Of a DNA stretch of 64,000 nucleotides, positions 1-8,369 are shown piece after piece. The notes below the pieces were generated by a model. That model worked only from the letters and a program-made list of their open reading frames with translations. It searched no databases and had not been told where the DNA came from. This stretch comes from an uncultured Roseobacter sp. (GTDB lineage Bacteria; Pseudomonadota; Alphaproteobacteria; Rhodobacterales; Rhodobacteraceae). The position numbers and the translations under genes were made by a program. The DNA is taken from assembly GCF_947493125.1 (NCBI RefSeq), contig NZ_CANLQB010000004.1, positions 186,001 to 250,000 on the forward strand, written 5' to 3'. Position 1 is the first letter of the stretch. Each line of letters opens with the position of its first letter.

Positions 1-49
1 CGCAGGCGTTCAGCAACAGGAGCATGGGCAGGAGGAGACGGCGTCTCAT
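1..49 (-). CDS. Putative lipoprotein, N-terminal fragment (cut by window edge)
   Basis: Only the first 16 codons are inside the window. They read MRRRLLLPMLLLLNAC: three arginines, a leucine-rich core and a cysteine preceded by L-N-A, which matches a type II (lipoprotein) signal peptide with Cys16 as the probable lipidated residue. The ATG overlaps the stop of the upstream acetyltransferase gene in an ATGA arrangement, so the two are probably translationally coupled. Nothing can be said about the mature protein. Confidence 0.55.
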   Translation of the reverse strand, partial: MRRRLLLPMLLLLNAC

Positions 50-501
50 CGGCGGTTGTACTTGATGAAAGGTGTCTTCACGCCAATCCGGTCGTAGAGC
101 TGCCGCGCCGTGGCGTTGAAATCCTGCGTCAGCCAGTAGACGCCGGGCGCGCCTTCTGTGTCCGCCATCGCATAGACCGCTTCGATGAGCGCGCGGCCAA
201 TGCCGGCACCGCGTACATCAGGCGCTGCATATAGGTCTTGCAGGTAACAGACGTTCTCCTCGGACCAGCCGTGACGATGAAAGAGGTAGTGGGTCAGCCC
301 CACCAGCCGACCGTCAAGCTCCGCGACAAGGCCGTTGTAGTCCTGCGGATCGTCGCCCATCAGCCGGTCGAAATAGAGGTCAAAGATCTCTTGAGGGCGC
401 GTCGTCTCGTAGAAGGCAAGATACGCCGTCCAAAGCTCCGCCCACTCCGCCTTGTCCTCCATGCGGAGGGGGCGCACGGATAGAGTGCCAGGGTGTGTCA
501 C
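46..501 (-). CDS. GNAT family N-acetyltransferase
   Basis: A 151-residue single-domain protein of the GCN5-related acetyltransferase fold, expected to move an acetyl group from acetyl-CoA to an amine. The acetyl-CoA pyrophosphate-binding loop is visible as VRGAGIGRAL at about residues 96-105 (R-x-x-G-x-G/A pattern), preceded by the beta strand YLQDLYAAPD and followed by a helix. The C-terminal part (FNATARQLYDRIGVK) has the usual Y/F-x-x-x-G-F-like ending of the fold. The substrate is not predictable. It lies downstream of the moxR-like gene on the same strand (about 97 bases apart) and overlaps the lipoprotein start by 4 bases. Confidence 0.85.
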   Translation of the reverse strand: MTHPGTLSVRPLRMEDKAEWAELWTAYLAFYETTRPQEIFDLYFDRLMGDDPQDYNGLVAELDGRLVGLTHYLFHRHGWSEENVCYLQDLYAAPDVRGAGIGRALIEAVYAMADTEGAPGVYWLTQDFNATARQLYDRIGVKTPFIKYNRR

Positions 502-598
502 TGTTTTGCCTGCCTAAGCTCGTGCCCGCAATCTAGGTGCCGCGGATCGTTACATCTCCACTGTGCAGCGAAGGCAGGGAGCTGTCAAACCCGCTGTC

Positions 599-1438
599 CT
601 AGCGCCCGCTGCGCGCGAGAAAGGCCAGCCGTTCGAAGAGATGCACGTCCTGCTCGTTCTTGAGCAGCGCGCCGTGCAGCTTTGGCAGCGCGTTGGCGCC
701 GGAGCTCTTCAGATCCTCGGCGGTCAGGTCTTCGGCCAGCAGCAGCTTCAGCCAGTCGAGCACCTCGGAGGTCGAGGGCTTTTTCTTCAGCCCGGCCTGA
801 TCCCGGATCTCGTAGAACTGTGTCAGTGCCGTGGTGAGCAGCGCGTCCTTGATGCCGGGGAAATGCACCTCGACGATCTGGCGCAAGGTCTCCATCTCGG
901 GAAAGCGGATGTAGTGGAAGAAGCAGCGGCGCAGGAAGGCGTCAGGCAGCTCCTTTTCATTGTTGGAGGTGATGATCACGATAGGCCGATGCCGCGCCCT
1001 GATGGTCTCACCGGTCTCGTAGACGAAGAACTCCATCTTATCGAGTTCCTGCAGCAGATCGTTCGGAAATTCGATATCGGCCTTGTCGATTTCATCGATC
1101 AGCAGCACCACCTTCTGATCAGCCTCGAACGCCTCCCAGAGCTTGCCCTTGCGGATATAGTTGGCGACGTCATGCACCCGTTCGTCACCAAGCTGGCTGT
1201 CGCGCAGCCGGCTGACGGCATCATATTCGTAAAGTCCCTGTTGCGCGCGGGTGGTGGATTTGATGTTCCATTCGATCATCGGCAGATCGAGGGCGCTACT
1301 GACCTGGCGCGCCAGTTCCGTCTTGCCGGTGCCGGGTTCGCCTTTGACGAGAAGAGGCCGTTCCAAAGTCACGGCCGCGTTAACCGCGATCGTCAGATCG
1401 TCCGTGGCGATATAGTCTGCGGTGCCTTGGAATTTCAT
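599..1438 (-). CDS. MoxR-family AAA+ ATPase
   Basis: A 279-residue cytoplasmic ATPase of the MoxR branch of AAA+ proteins, which act as chaperone-like maturation factors, often together with a von Willebrand factor A partner. Walker A is GEPGTGKT at residues 33-40, Walker B is VLLIDE at about 111-116, and the sensor-1 asparagines are in IITSNNEKEL. The C-terminal AAA lid follows. The usual VWA (CoxE-like) partner is not the next gene here: downstream on the same strand are an acetyltransferase and a lipoprotein. The specific client is unknown. Confidence 0.88.
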   Translation of the reverse strand: MKFQGTADYIATDDLTIAVNAAVTLERPLLVKGEPGTGKTELARQVSSALDLPMIEWNIKSTTRAQQGLYEYDAVSRLRDSQLGDERVHDVANYIRKGKLWEAFEADQKVVLLIDEIDKADIEFPNDLLQELDKMEFFVYETGETIRARHRPIVIITSNNEKELPDAFLRRCFFHYIRFPEMETLRQIVEVHFPGIKDALLTTALTQFYEIRDQAGLKKKPSTSEVLDWLKLLLAEDLTAEDLKSSGANALPKLHGALLKNEQDVHLFERLAFLARSGR

Positions 1439-1606
1439 GTTCTGTCAACCCCTTGTGACGCCCTGAGTTGTGATGCTTTTAGCCGTATTTCTTCAGGATT
1501 GTGTAGTGACAATTGATAGGACGTGCGGTAGATCGTGGCGCACGGGGGCACTTGGCCTAGGGACAAGTAGCGAATGACAGACGTTAGCCATGTTGAGGGG
1601 AAGCCA

Positions 1607-2029
1607 ATGAAACAGGAACTGTTTCTGCCGGATGATTACCGCCCGGCTGAAGACGAGCCGTTCATGAACGAACGCCAGGTGGAGTATTTTCGCCGAAAAC
1701 TGTTGAACTGGCGCGCTGAGCTTCTCGCCGGCAGCCGCGACACCATCGAAGGGCTGCAGGATGGCACTCGGAACATACCCGATGTCGCCGACCGCGCGTC
1801 TGAGGAAACCGACCGCGCGCTGGAGCTGCGCACCCGGGACCGTCAGCGCAAGCTGGTGAGCAAGATCGACGGGGCGCTGCGACGTATCGAAGAGGGTGAG
1901 TTCGGCTACTGCTCGGTCACCGGGGAGCCGATTTCGCTGAAGCGGCTGGATGCACGTCCGATTGCGACCATGAGCCTCGAAGCGCAGGAGCGCCACGAGC
2001 GCCGCGAGAAAGTGCACCGCGACGATTGA
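1607..2029 (+). CDS. dksA: DksA/TraR family RNA polymerase-binding regulator
   Basis: A DksA-type protein that binds in the RNA polymerase secondary channel and adjusts initiation at stringent-response promoters. From the preferred ATG at 1607 it is 140 residues. The coiled-coil tip motif DxxDxA is present (D59, D62, A64), and the zinc-finger region reads CSVTGEPIS at 102-110. Only one of the four canonical zinc cysteines is kept; the others are Thr, Ser and Ala, so this is a non-zinc, cysteine-poor form. The start is chosen because GAGGGG lies about 7 bases upstream; an in-frame ATG at 1574 would add 11 residues but has a weaker ribosome site. A strong terminator follows the gene. Confidence 0.88.
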   Translation: MKQELFLPDDYRPAEDEPFMNERQVEYFRRKLLNWRAELLAGSRDTIEGLQDGTRNIPDVADRASEETDRALELRTRDRQRKLVSKIDGALRRIEEGEFGYCSVTGEPISLKRLDARPIATMSLEAQERHERREKVHRDD

Positions 2030-2059
2030 CCCCATTCAAGTCCACCGGAGCGATCTTAG

Positions 2060-2095
2060 AAACGTCGGAGCGGGTGCTTCGGCGTTTTTGTTTTG
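2060..2095 (+). terminator. Intrinsic terminator after dksA
   Basis: A 12-base-pair stem (2060-2071 with 2076-2087, two G-T pairs, loop GGGT) is followed directly by a T-rich tail. It lies about 30 bases after the dksA stop and just before the monooxygenase gene. Confidence 0.85.
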
Positions 2096-2105
2096 AGGAT
2101 CAGCG

Positions 2106-3254
2106 ATGATCAGGAATGCGATTGTTGTGGGGGGCGGGGTCGGAGGGCTCGCCTGCGCGACGGCCTTGGCGCGGAGGGGTGTGACGGTCACGCTCTATGA
2201 GCGCGCGCCTGAGATCCGTGAAGTGGGCGCCGGGCTGCAGGTGAGCCCCAACGGGCTCGCGGTGCTGCGGGCCTTGGGGCTGGAAGAGGCGCTGTTGCAC
2301 CGCGGTGCGGTCACCGCGCGGGCGGTGGTGCTTTTTGATTACAAGGCAGGCGCTCAGGTGGCGCGGCTGGATCTGACGCGGTTGAGAGATCAACGGTATC
2401 TCTTTGTGCATCGCCATGATCTGGTCAGCGTCCTGGCTCAGGCTGCGCGTGAGGCGGGTGTCGTCCTAGAGCTCGGACAAGAGGTTGCCTCGATCCGTCC
2501 GGGCGACGTGCCGGAGCTGACGCTGGCCAGTGGCGAAGAGATGCGCGCCGAATTGATCGTCTGTGCCGATGGCATTCATTCGGTTGGACGTCCGGTGATT
2601 GCGGCGGGATCGGAGGCGCGGTTCACCGGGCAAGTGGCCTGGCGGGCAACGGTTCCTGCGCAGCAAGCCGTGCCAGAGGCGCAGGTTGCCATGGGGCCGG
2701 GGCGTCATGTGGTGAGCTATCCGCTGCGGGACGGGCGCCTGATGAATCTGGTCGCGGTGCAGGAACGTGACGCCTGGGCGGAGGAAGGCTGGACCCACGA
2801 GGACGATCCCGCGGCGCTGCAGGCGGCCTTTGCCGATTTCGGAGGGCCGGTGGCCGGGCTTTTGCAACAGGTGGAGCAGGTCAGCCTTTGGGGGCTGTTC
2901 CGGCACCCGGTTGCAGACTGTTGGATGCGGGGCAATGTGGCGCTGTTGGGGGATGCGGCGCACCCGACGCTGCCGTTTCTGGCGCAGGGTGCAAACCTCG
3001 CACTGGAAGATGCCTGGGTTCTGGCGGAGTGCGTTGCGGCAGAAACGATGGAGACGCGGTATCAGGAGGTGCGGCAGAGGCGCGCCACGAAGGTGATCGA
3101 CGCGGCGAGTGGCAACGCGTGGAAGTATCACCTGCGAGAGGGACCTGTGCGCCAGCTCGCGCATCTGGGGCTGTCCCTCGGGAGCAGGCTCGCACCGGGC
3201 CTGATGATGCGCCAGTTCGACTGGATCTATGGGCATGATGTGAAGGCGCAGTGA
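2106..3254 (+). CDS. FAD-dependent monooxygenase (salicylate hydroxylase/UbiH type)
   Basis: A 382-residue group A flavoprotein monooxygenase, predicted to hydroxylate an aromatic or similar substrate using NAD(P)H and O2. The N-terminal dinucleotide fold has VVGGGVGGLACA at about 7-18, followed by an acidic strand end (LYERAPEI) that contacts the FAD ribose. The late GD motif is NVALLGDAAHPTLPF with the typical QGANLALEDA helix after it. Relatives are 3-hydroxybenzoate 6-hydroxylase and salicylate 1-monooxygenase, but no pathway genes sit beside it, so the substrate is open. It stands alone between a terminator and a convergent operon. Confidence 0.85.
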   Translation: MIRNAIVVGGGVGGLACATALARRGVTVTLYERAPEIREVGAGLQVSPNGLAVLRALGLEEALLHRGAVTARAVVLFDYKAGAQVARLDLTRLRDQRYLFVHRHDLVSVLAQAAREAGVVLELGQEVASIRPGDVPELTLASGEEMRAELIVCADGIHSVGRPVIAAGSEARFTGQVAWRATVPAQQAVPEAQVAMGPGRHVVSYPLRDGRLMNLVAVQERDAWAEEGWTHEDDPAALQAAFADFGGPVAGLLQQVEQVSLWGLFRHPVADCWMRGNVALLGDAAHPTLPFLAQGANLALEDAWVLAECVAAETMETRYQEVRQRRATKVIDAASGNAWKYHLREGPVRQLAHLGLSLGSRLAPGLMMRQFDWIYGHDVKAQ

Positions 3255-3271
3255 TCTCTTGGTCCAACGGA

Positions 3272-3321
3272 GCGCGCCTGCGGCGCGCAGGTCATCATCT
3301 GGTTTTGGGCACGCCCAAAAC
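3272..3321. terminator. Paired hairpins between convergent genes
   Basis: Two tandem inverted repeats fill the 70-base gap between the convergent monooxygenase and ornithine cyclodeaminase genes: GCGCGCC/GGCGCGC (3272-3278 with 3282-3288) and GTTTTGGGC/GCCCAAAAC (3302-3310 with 3313-3321). Neither has a T tract, so a bidirectional termination or 3'-end protection role is inference. Confidence 0.45.
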
Positions 3322-3324
3322 GGC

Positions 3325-4380
3325 TCAGCTCGGTCTGGCGCGCCGGAGCATGCCGAAGAGATCGCGCGGATCGTCCGGGTCGGCCAACATGTCCAACGCA
3401 TCGTAGAGCCCGGTCTCCTGCAATTGATCGCGGACGTACCGCAGGGCCGAAAAGTCTTCTATGGCGAAGCCCACGGAATCGAAGAGCGTGATCTGCTCCT
3501 CGGAGCGTCGACCCGCGGCCTGACCATTCAGCACCTGCCAGATTTCGGTCACGGGGTGATCCTCGGCAAGTTGCTGGATTTCGCCTTCGATGCGGGTCTG
3601 TTCGGGATATTCGACGAAGATCTCCGCGCGATGCAGGATGGCCGGCGCCAGTTCCGTCTTGCCGGGACAATCGCCGCCGATGGCGTTGATGTGCACGCCC
3701 GAGCCGATCATGTTGTCGGTCAGAATGGTGGCATATTGCTTGTCGGCGGTGCAGGTGGTGATGATCTGCGCGCCCAGGATCGCCTCTTCGGCCGTGCTGC
3801 AGGAGGTGACGGTGACGCCCGCGTCCGCCAGATTGGCTGCGCATTTGCGGGTTGCGGCGGTGTCGATGTCGTAAAGCCGGACCTCTTTCAGCCCGCATAT
3901 GGCCTTCATCGCAAGGGTCTGGAACTCCGATTGCGCGCCATTGCCGATCATCGCCATAACGGTGCTGTCCTTGGGCGCCAGCGTGCGGGCCACGAGCGCC
4001 GATGTGGCCGCCGTCCGCATGGCCGTGAGCAGTGTCATTTCGCTCAGCAAGACGGGATAGCCGGAGGCCACATCGGCCAGCAGGCCGAAGGCGGTGACGG
4101 TCTGCAGACCTTCAGCGGTGTTCTTGGGATGACCGTTCACATATTTGAAGCCGTAGACATCGCCGTCCGAGGTGGGCATCAGCTCGATCACACCTTCGGC
4201 GGAATGGCTGGCGACGCGCGGGGTCTTATCGAAGAGCTGCCAGCGCTTGAAGTCCGCCTCGATATAGGCTGCCAGCCCACGCAGCATCTCTTCGACGCCG
4301 ATGCGGTGTATGAGCTGCATCATGTGATCGACGGAGACGAAGGGCACCAGCGCCTTGTCGGACGGGGGCAGATGGGTCAT
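3325..4380 (-). CDS. ocd: Ornithine cyclodeaminase
   Basis: A 351-residue member of the ornithine cyclodeaminase/mu-crystallin family. It converts ornithine to proline with release of ammonia using bound NAD. The sequence shows the family's N-terminal substrate part (EGVIELMPTSDGDVYGFKYV), the lysine-containing segment VNGHPKN, the dinucleotide-binding region AMIGNGAQSEFQ, and the acidic strand end RLYDID. The length is normal for the proteobacterial type. The gene is 23 bases downstream of the arginase gene on the same strand, so the pair forms an arginine to ornithine to proline route. Confidence 0.9.
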   Translation of the reverse strand: MTHLPPSDKALVPFVSVDHMMQLIHRIGVEEMLRGLAAYIEADFKRWQLFDKTPRVASHSAEGVIELMPTSDGDVYGFKYVNGHPKNTAEGLQTVTAFGLLADVASGYPVLLSEMTLLTAMRTAATSALVARTLAPKDSTVMAMIGNGAQSEFQTLAMKAICGLKEVRLYDIDTAATRKCAANLADAGVTVTSCSTAEEAILGAQIITTCTADKQYATILTDNMIGSGVHINAIGGDCPGKTELAPAILHRAEIFVEYPEQTRIEGEIQQLAEDHPVTEIWQVLNGQAAGRRSEEQITLFDSVGFAIEDFSALRYVRDQLQETGLYDALDMLADPDDPRDLFGMLRRARPS

Positions 4381-4403
4381 GGCTTATCCTCTGGGCTAAT
4401 GCC

Positions 4404-5324
4404 TCAATATGCGCGGGTGGGGCGGTCGAAGACGCGGCGGCCAAAGGCGGACGCGGCCAGATCGACCATCACCTGCGCCGTGCGGCCACGCTCATCAAGG
4501 AAGGGGTTGAGCTCGACCAGATCGAGCGAGGTCATCAGCCCGCTGTCGTGCAGCATCTCCATGACGAGATGTGCCTCCCGGATGGTGGCGCCGCCGGGGA
4601 CGGTGGTGCCGACCGCGGGCGCGATAGCGGGGTCGAGGAAGTCCACGTCCAGGGAGACGTGCAGCATGCCTTTGGCGGCGGCCACACGGGCGAGGAAGGC
4701 CGCCAGCGGTTTCGCAATCCCGGTCTCGTCGATCTCGCGCATGTCCACCCGGTGGACGGCGGTTTCCTGCAGCGCCGCCCGCTCTGCGGTATCCACGGAA
4801 CGAAGCCCGATTATGGCGATGTTCTCCTGCGGAAGCGGGGCGGCGATGGCGGGGAAACCGTCGAAATCAGGGCGCCCGGTCACATACCCCAGGGGCGTGC
4901 CGTGCAGATGGCCGCTGTCGGTGGTTGCCGGCGTATGAAAGTCACTGTGGGCGTCGAGCCAGAGCACGAAGAGCGGGCGCTCCTCACGCTCGGCATGCCG
5001 CATTGCACCCAGCACGGTGCCGAGCGCGAGCGCGTGATCGCCGCCCATGAAGATTGGCGTTCCGTCCGGCAATCCCGCCTCCGCCGCATCGGCGAGGGCC
5101 GTTGTCCAGGCGATGGTTTCCTGCAGCGCATGAAGATGCGGGTGAGGCTGTGCCGTAACCGGCGCAGGCACCACATTCCCGCGATCCTCGACAGCGTGCC
5201 CCAAGCCCGCCAGCGCGTCCTCCAGGCCAGCGGTGCGATAGGCATCAGGGCCCATGAGGCACCCGCGGCGGCGCTTTCCACTGTCGACGGGCGCACCGTA
5301 AAGCAGGCAGGTCCTGGGATTCAT
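4404..5324 (-). CDS. rocF: Arginase
   Basis: A 306-residue ureohydrolase that hydrolyses arginine to ornithine and urea with a binuclear manganese centre. Metal-binding motifs are GGDHALALG, LDAHSDFHTP and SLDVDFLDPAIAPAVG, each with the expected Asp/His ligands. The ATG at 5324 (MNPRTC) is preferred over the one at 5336 because GGAGC lies just upstream of it. It is the promoter-proximal gene of the arginase-cyclodeaminase pair, and an Lrp/AsnC regulator is divergently transcribed about 110 bases away, the usual layout for arginine-responsive control. Confidence 0.9.
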   Translation of the reverse strand: MNPRTCLLYGAPVDSGKRRRGCLMGPDAYRTAGLEDALAGLGHAVEDRGNVVPAPVTAQPHPHLHALQETIAWTTALADAAEAGLPDGTPIFMGGDHALALGTVLGAMRHAEREERPLFVLWLDAHSDFHTPATTDSGHLHGTPLGYVTGRPDFDGFPAIAAPLPQENIAIIGLRSVDTAERAALQETAVHRVDMREIDETGIAKPLAAFLARVAAAKGMLHVSLDVDFLDPAIAPAVGTTVPGGATIREAHLVMEMLHDSGLMTSLDLVELNPFLDERGRTAQVMVDLAASAFGRRVFDRPTRAY

Positions 5325-5434
5325 AAAATGCTCCATCTGGCTTGGTCTGATGCAAGGTACTGATCGGTTCGTGCGATGGACAACCCGCCATTTCGATCAT
5401 AACGTTCGCCAAACCATCGAATTGGAAAGCCAAG

Positions 5435-5860
5435 ATGGACGATATGGACAAGCGCCTGATCGGTGCGCTGCGCCACAATGCGCGCGCGTCGCTGTCCGAT
5501 CTGGCTGCCTCTCTCGGTTTGACACGTGCAACGGTACGGGCACGCCTGGCGAAACTGCAGGAGCGGGGCGATATTCTCGGGTTTACCGTCGTCATGAAGG
5601 AGGACCGGCTGAGCGATCCGGTGCGGGGCTTGATGATGATCGCCATCGAGGGCCGGGGGACGGATCGCATCCTGCGCCATCTTGCGGGTATGCCCGAGGT
5701 CCGCCGGGTCTATTCGACCAATGGGCGGTGGGATGTAATCGTTGAGATCGGAACCGACACGCTGGAGCGGTTCGACCAGATCCTGTTTCAGGTCCGGCGC
5801 CTCGAAGGCGTGACCGCGAGCGAAACGAGCTTATTGCTCAGTACCCGCAAGGACAGTTAG
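5435..5860 (+). CDS. Lrp/AsnC family transcriptional regulator
   Basis: A 141-residue regulator with an N-terminal winged helix-turn-helix (LSDLAASLGLTRATVRARLAKL at about 19-40, split over two helices) and a C-terminal RAM/AsnC ligand-binding domain (GRWDVIVEIGTDTLERFDQ). These proteins form octamers and sense amino acids. It is divergent from the arginase/ornithine cyclodeaminase operon, so it is the likely arginine- or ornithine-responsive regulator of those genes; this is inferred from position. Its stop codon overlaps the dsbB stop on the other strand. Confidence 0.88.
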   Translation: MDDMDKRLIGALRHNARASLSDLAASLGLTRATVRARLAKLQERGDILGFTVVMKEDRLSDPVRGLMMIAIEGRGTDRILRHLAGMPEVRRVYSTNGRWDVIVEIGTDTLERFDQILFQVRRLEGVTASETSLLLSTRKDS

Positions 5861-6315
5861 GCCCGGCGCAGGGCCATAAGCCACAGGCCCGCCAGCCCGA
5901 ATGACAGGAGGGCGTTCCACCCCGCCATGCTGATGCCGAGCAGTTCCCAGGCGATCTGGTCGCATTGCACGAGGGGGGCGGCCAGGATCTGGTCCAACAG
6001 TTCATCCGCGTTCATCCCTCCGATGGGGCCGGCGGAACAGCTGGTGGGCCCCTCCCACCAGCCTTGCTCGACCCCGACGTGGTAGACACCGACGCCTGCG
6101 GTGGCCAGCGCTGCCAGCGCCCCGATCACGGCAAGCCCACGGTGACGGATCTGCAGCGCGATCAGACCCACACCGATCGCGACCACATGCGGATAGCGCT
6201 GCCAGATGCACAGCTTGCAAGGTGCCAGACCGCCCAGATGCTGAAAGGCGTAAGCGCCAAGCAGCAGCGCGGCGGAGCCAAGGGTGGCGGCGAGAATGAC
6301 GCCGGTCCGGGTCAC
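5857..6315 (-). CDS. dsbB: Disulfide bond formation protein DsbB
   Basis: A 152-residue inner-membrane protein with four hydrophobic segments. DsbB reoxidises DsbA by passing electrons to quinone. The first periplasmic redox pair is Cys33-Lys-Leu-Cys36 in APCKLCIWQR, and the second pair is Cys93 and Cys118 in the second periplasmic loop, so both catalytic pairs are intact. Its ATG overlaps the stop of the upstream membrane protein gene by 4 bases. No dsbA is in the window. Confidence 0.88.
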   Translation of the reverse strand: MTRTGVILAATLGSAALLLGAYAFQHLGGLAPCKLCIWQRYPHVVAIGVGLIALQIRHRGLAVIGALAALATAGVGVYHVGVEQGWWEGPTSCSAGPIGGMNADELLDQILAAPLVQCDQIAWELLGISMAGWNALLSFGLAGLWLMALRRA

Positions 6316-6890
6316 AGGAACTTCAGCACGGCAAAGCCCCCGATCAGCAGGGCAATGAAGAGGGTGAACATCAGGCCTAGTCGCTGTTCGATGAAATCAC
6401 GGATCGGGGCGCCGTACTTCCACAACAGGAAGGCGACCAGGAAGAACCTCAGGCCTCGTGCGAGGATGGACGTGGCGATGAAGGTGCCGAGCGGCATCGA
6501 CGTCCACCCCGACATGATCGTGATGACCTTGTACGGAAAAGGCGTGACCCCTGCTGTCAGCACCGCCCAGAAGCCGAAGTCGTTGAAGCGGCTGTTGAAG
6601 GCCTCCATCGCGTCGGCCTTGCCCAGTGTCTCCAGCACGGGCTGTCCGATGGTCTCGAAGGCGAAGGCGCCGATGACATAGCCAAGCACACCCCCGAGAA
6701 CGGAGGCGATGAGGCAGACACTGGCAATGAGCCAGGCGCGGGACGGGCGCGCGATGATCATCGGGATCATCAGTACATCGGGGGGGATGGGAAAGACGGA
6801 GCTTTCGATAAAGCTCACAAAGGCCAGCACCCAAAGCGCATGCGGGTGGTCGACCTTGCTCAGGGTCCAATCGTAGAGGCTGCGCAACAT
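6312..6890 (-). CDS. YqaA/DedA-like membrane protein (VTT type)
   Basis: A 192-residue polytopic membrane protein resembling the YqaA branch of the SNARE-associated/DedA superfamily, whose better studied members act in lipid scrambling or undecaprenyl-phosphate recycling. Visible features are the FIESSVFPIPPDVLMIP segment (conserved E and PxPP motif) near residues 25-41 and GVTPFPYKVITIMSGW with the conserved R/K-containing re-entrant region. The ATG at 6890 is chosen because GGAAG lies about 10 bases upstream; longer readings in this frame run into the tRNA gene. It is coupled to dsbB by an ATGA overlap. Confidence 0.8.
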   Translation of the reverse strand: MLRSLYDWTLSKVDHPHALWVLAFVSFIESSVFPIPPDVLMIPMIIARPSRAWLIASVCLIASVLGGVLGYVIGAFAFETIGQPVLETLGKADAMEAFNSRFNDFGFWAVLTAGVTPFPYKVITIMSGWTSMPLGTFIATSILARGLRFFLVAFLLWKYGAPIRDFIEQRLGLMFTLFIALLIGGFAVLKFL

Positions 6891-7016
6891 GGCTTGCGAT
6901 CTTCCGTTGTTTTGCTGTGCAAGACCATGGGATCGCCGCGGGGTCAAGCGGCCCGGCGAGGGGGGCGGTAAAATCCTCTTGCCCGGAGCACAGCCACGCG
7001 GTAAGTCGCAAGCGTT

Positions 7017-7102
7017 GCCCAAGTGGCGGAATGGTAGACGCAGCGGATTCAAAATCCGCCGGTAGTGATACCGTGCCGGTTCGAGTCCGGCCTTGGGTAC
7101 CA
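7017..7102 (+). tRNA. tRNA-Leu (anticodon CAA)
   Basis: The acceptor stem pairs GCCCAAG (7017-7023) with CTTGGGT (7092-7098), followed by discriminator A and an encoded CCA (7100-7102). The anticodon arm is CGGATT-CAA-AATCCG, giving anticodon CAA that reads UUG. A long variable arm (GGTAGTGATACC) marks a class II tRNA, and the T arm CCGGTTCGAGTCCGG is canonical. No duplicated 3' end, as an integrated element would leave, was seen nearby. Confidence 0.95.
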
Positions 7103-7643
7103 ACACAGCACATCTTTCCCGTGTCTCGTCAGTGGGGGCGGTGGTCACAATGCCACGGCGCGGAGCGCGTGCACCGACTGTCGGAGTGGCTTGATGTCCA
7201 GGCAGCGTGGCAATCCCGGCCTCGGGTCAGCGTGATACCGCCGATGTTGGCCGCCATGTCGGGCGGTGCCTGCAGCAGGTGGAGCCGAGGGCTGCCGTGT
7301 GATCTTGCATGTGCGCAACGCTTTCAAATCATTCGAGTTTACATAAATCTGTATCCCATTGGGTGAGACAGGACGGTTGAGCTTTGGCGATTCCGGTCAA
7401 TGCGCTGGGTGGCAAATGCGGTGCAACTGCCTCATCTTGCGTCCTTTTCCGACAAATTCCCCTTTGTGGTCGAGGCGGGCGTCCCTACAAAATGTGCAAT
7501 GCTTTTTTATGAGTGGGCCCTTTTGGGGTGCGTTCAGACAAAAAAATGCTGGTGCTCACGGCCTCGATGCGGAGGCCCTTCGTGCCGGAGGTGAGAGAGG
7601 CTCTGGGGTCAGGCTGCGATGGCACGCCCGGCGTCGGTGGTGG
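7103..7643. other. Gene-free interval after tRNA-Leu
   Basis: About 540 bases without a convincing gene. Short frames here lack ribosome sites and recognisable motifs. The stretch around 7320-7560 is visibly poorer in G+C than its surroundings and contains A and T runs. I see no direct repeat of the tRNA end and no transposase remnant that I can name. Confidence 0.5.
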
Positions 7644-8369
7644 ATGCAAGGGACGGAGACCGTGAAGAGCGCACCCGGACTACACATGGCGCAGCCCCGA
7701 GATCAGTTCAGCGTTGTTGGGACGGCCCTCACGTGGACAACCGTTGAAGCCGGTCATGGACGCGAGACCGCCACGCAGCCCATCTGCTTCACACCCGGCA
7801 CACTGATCGCCACGCCTGCGGGCGCCCGTGCTGTCGAGACGCTGCGCCCCGGTGACGCGGTGATCACCCGCGACAACGGCATTCGGCGGATTTGCTGGAA
7901 GGGAACCCGCGGGTTGACCGGGGTCGAGTTGTTTGCGGCACCACACCTCAGGCCCGTCCTCATTCGCGCAGGGGCCTTGGGTGGCGGCCTGCCGATCACG
8001 GATATGCGGCTCAGCCCAGGTCACAGGGCCCTGGTTTCAAACGACAAAACCCTGCATCACTTCGATGAGCGCGAAGTCTTGGTGGCGGCGCGGGATCTGC
8101 TCGGACGGCCCGGTGTCGAGATCGCGCCGGTGCCGTGGACGACATATATTCACATCATGTTCGAGCAGCACGAGATCGTCCTGTCGAACGGCACATGGAC
8201 GGAAAGCTTTGAGCCCGGGGACGAGAGCCTCGGTGGTGTCGGCGCTCTGCAGCGATGTGAGCTGGAGCACCTGTTTCCGGACCTGAAGACATCCCGGGGC
8301 AGAGCCGCTTACCAGACCGCGCGTCGGGCCTTGACCCGGAGCGAAGCTGAGCTTCTTCTAGACCCCTAA
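7644..8369 (+). CDS. Hint-domain (Hedgehog/intein-type) protein
   Basis: A protein of about 241 residues with a Hint self-splicing/autoprocessing fold of the kind common in Rhodobacteraceae. The domain opens with ICFTPGTLIATPAG, where Cys48 is the expected nucleophile, continues with AVETLRPGDAVITRDNG, and contains the LSPGHRALV block with the conserved histidine. The second half includes IMFEQHEIVLSNGTWTESF, seen in this bacterial subgroup. The start is uncertain: ATG 7644 and ATG 7686 are both possible and neither has a strong ribosome site. The stop overlaps the stop of the convergent nucleotidyltransferase gene. Whether it cleaves itself is unknown. Confidence 0.75.
   Translation: MQGTETVKSAPGLHMAQPRDQFSVVGTALTWTTVEAGHGRETATQPICFTPGTLIATPAGARAVETLRPGDAVITRDNGIRRICWKGTRGLTGVELFAAPHLRPVLIRAGALGGGLPITDMRLSPGHRALVSNDKTLHHFDEREVLVAARDLLGRPGVEIAPVPWTTYIHIMFEQHEIVLSNGTWTESFEPGDESLGGVGALQRCELEHLFPDLKTSRGRAAYQTARRALTRSEAELLLDP

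Noticed and set aside
563-1516. A 317-codon frame antisense to the MoxR-like gene
   Set aside because: The minus-strand product has intact Walker A and B motifs; the plus-strand one has none.
7017-7102. tRNA-Leu as a phage attachment site
   Set aside because: No second copy of the tRNA 3' end and no integrase or phage gene nearby; the XerD-type recombinase at 21550 is of the housekeeping type.
6891-7148. An N-terminal extension of the YqaA-like protein reaching to 7148
   Set aside because: It would run through the tRNA-Leu gene on the opposite strand and add 86 residues unlike the family; ATG 6890 has a proper ribosome site.
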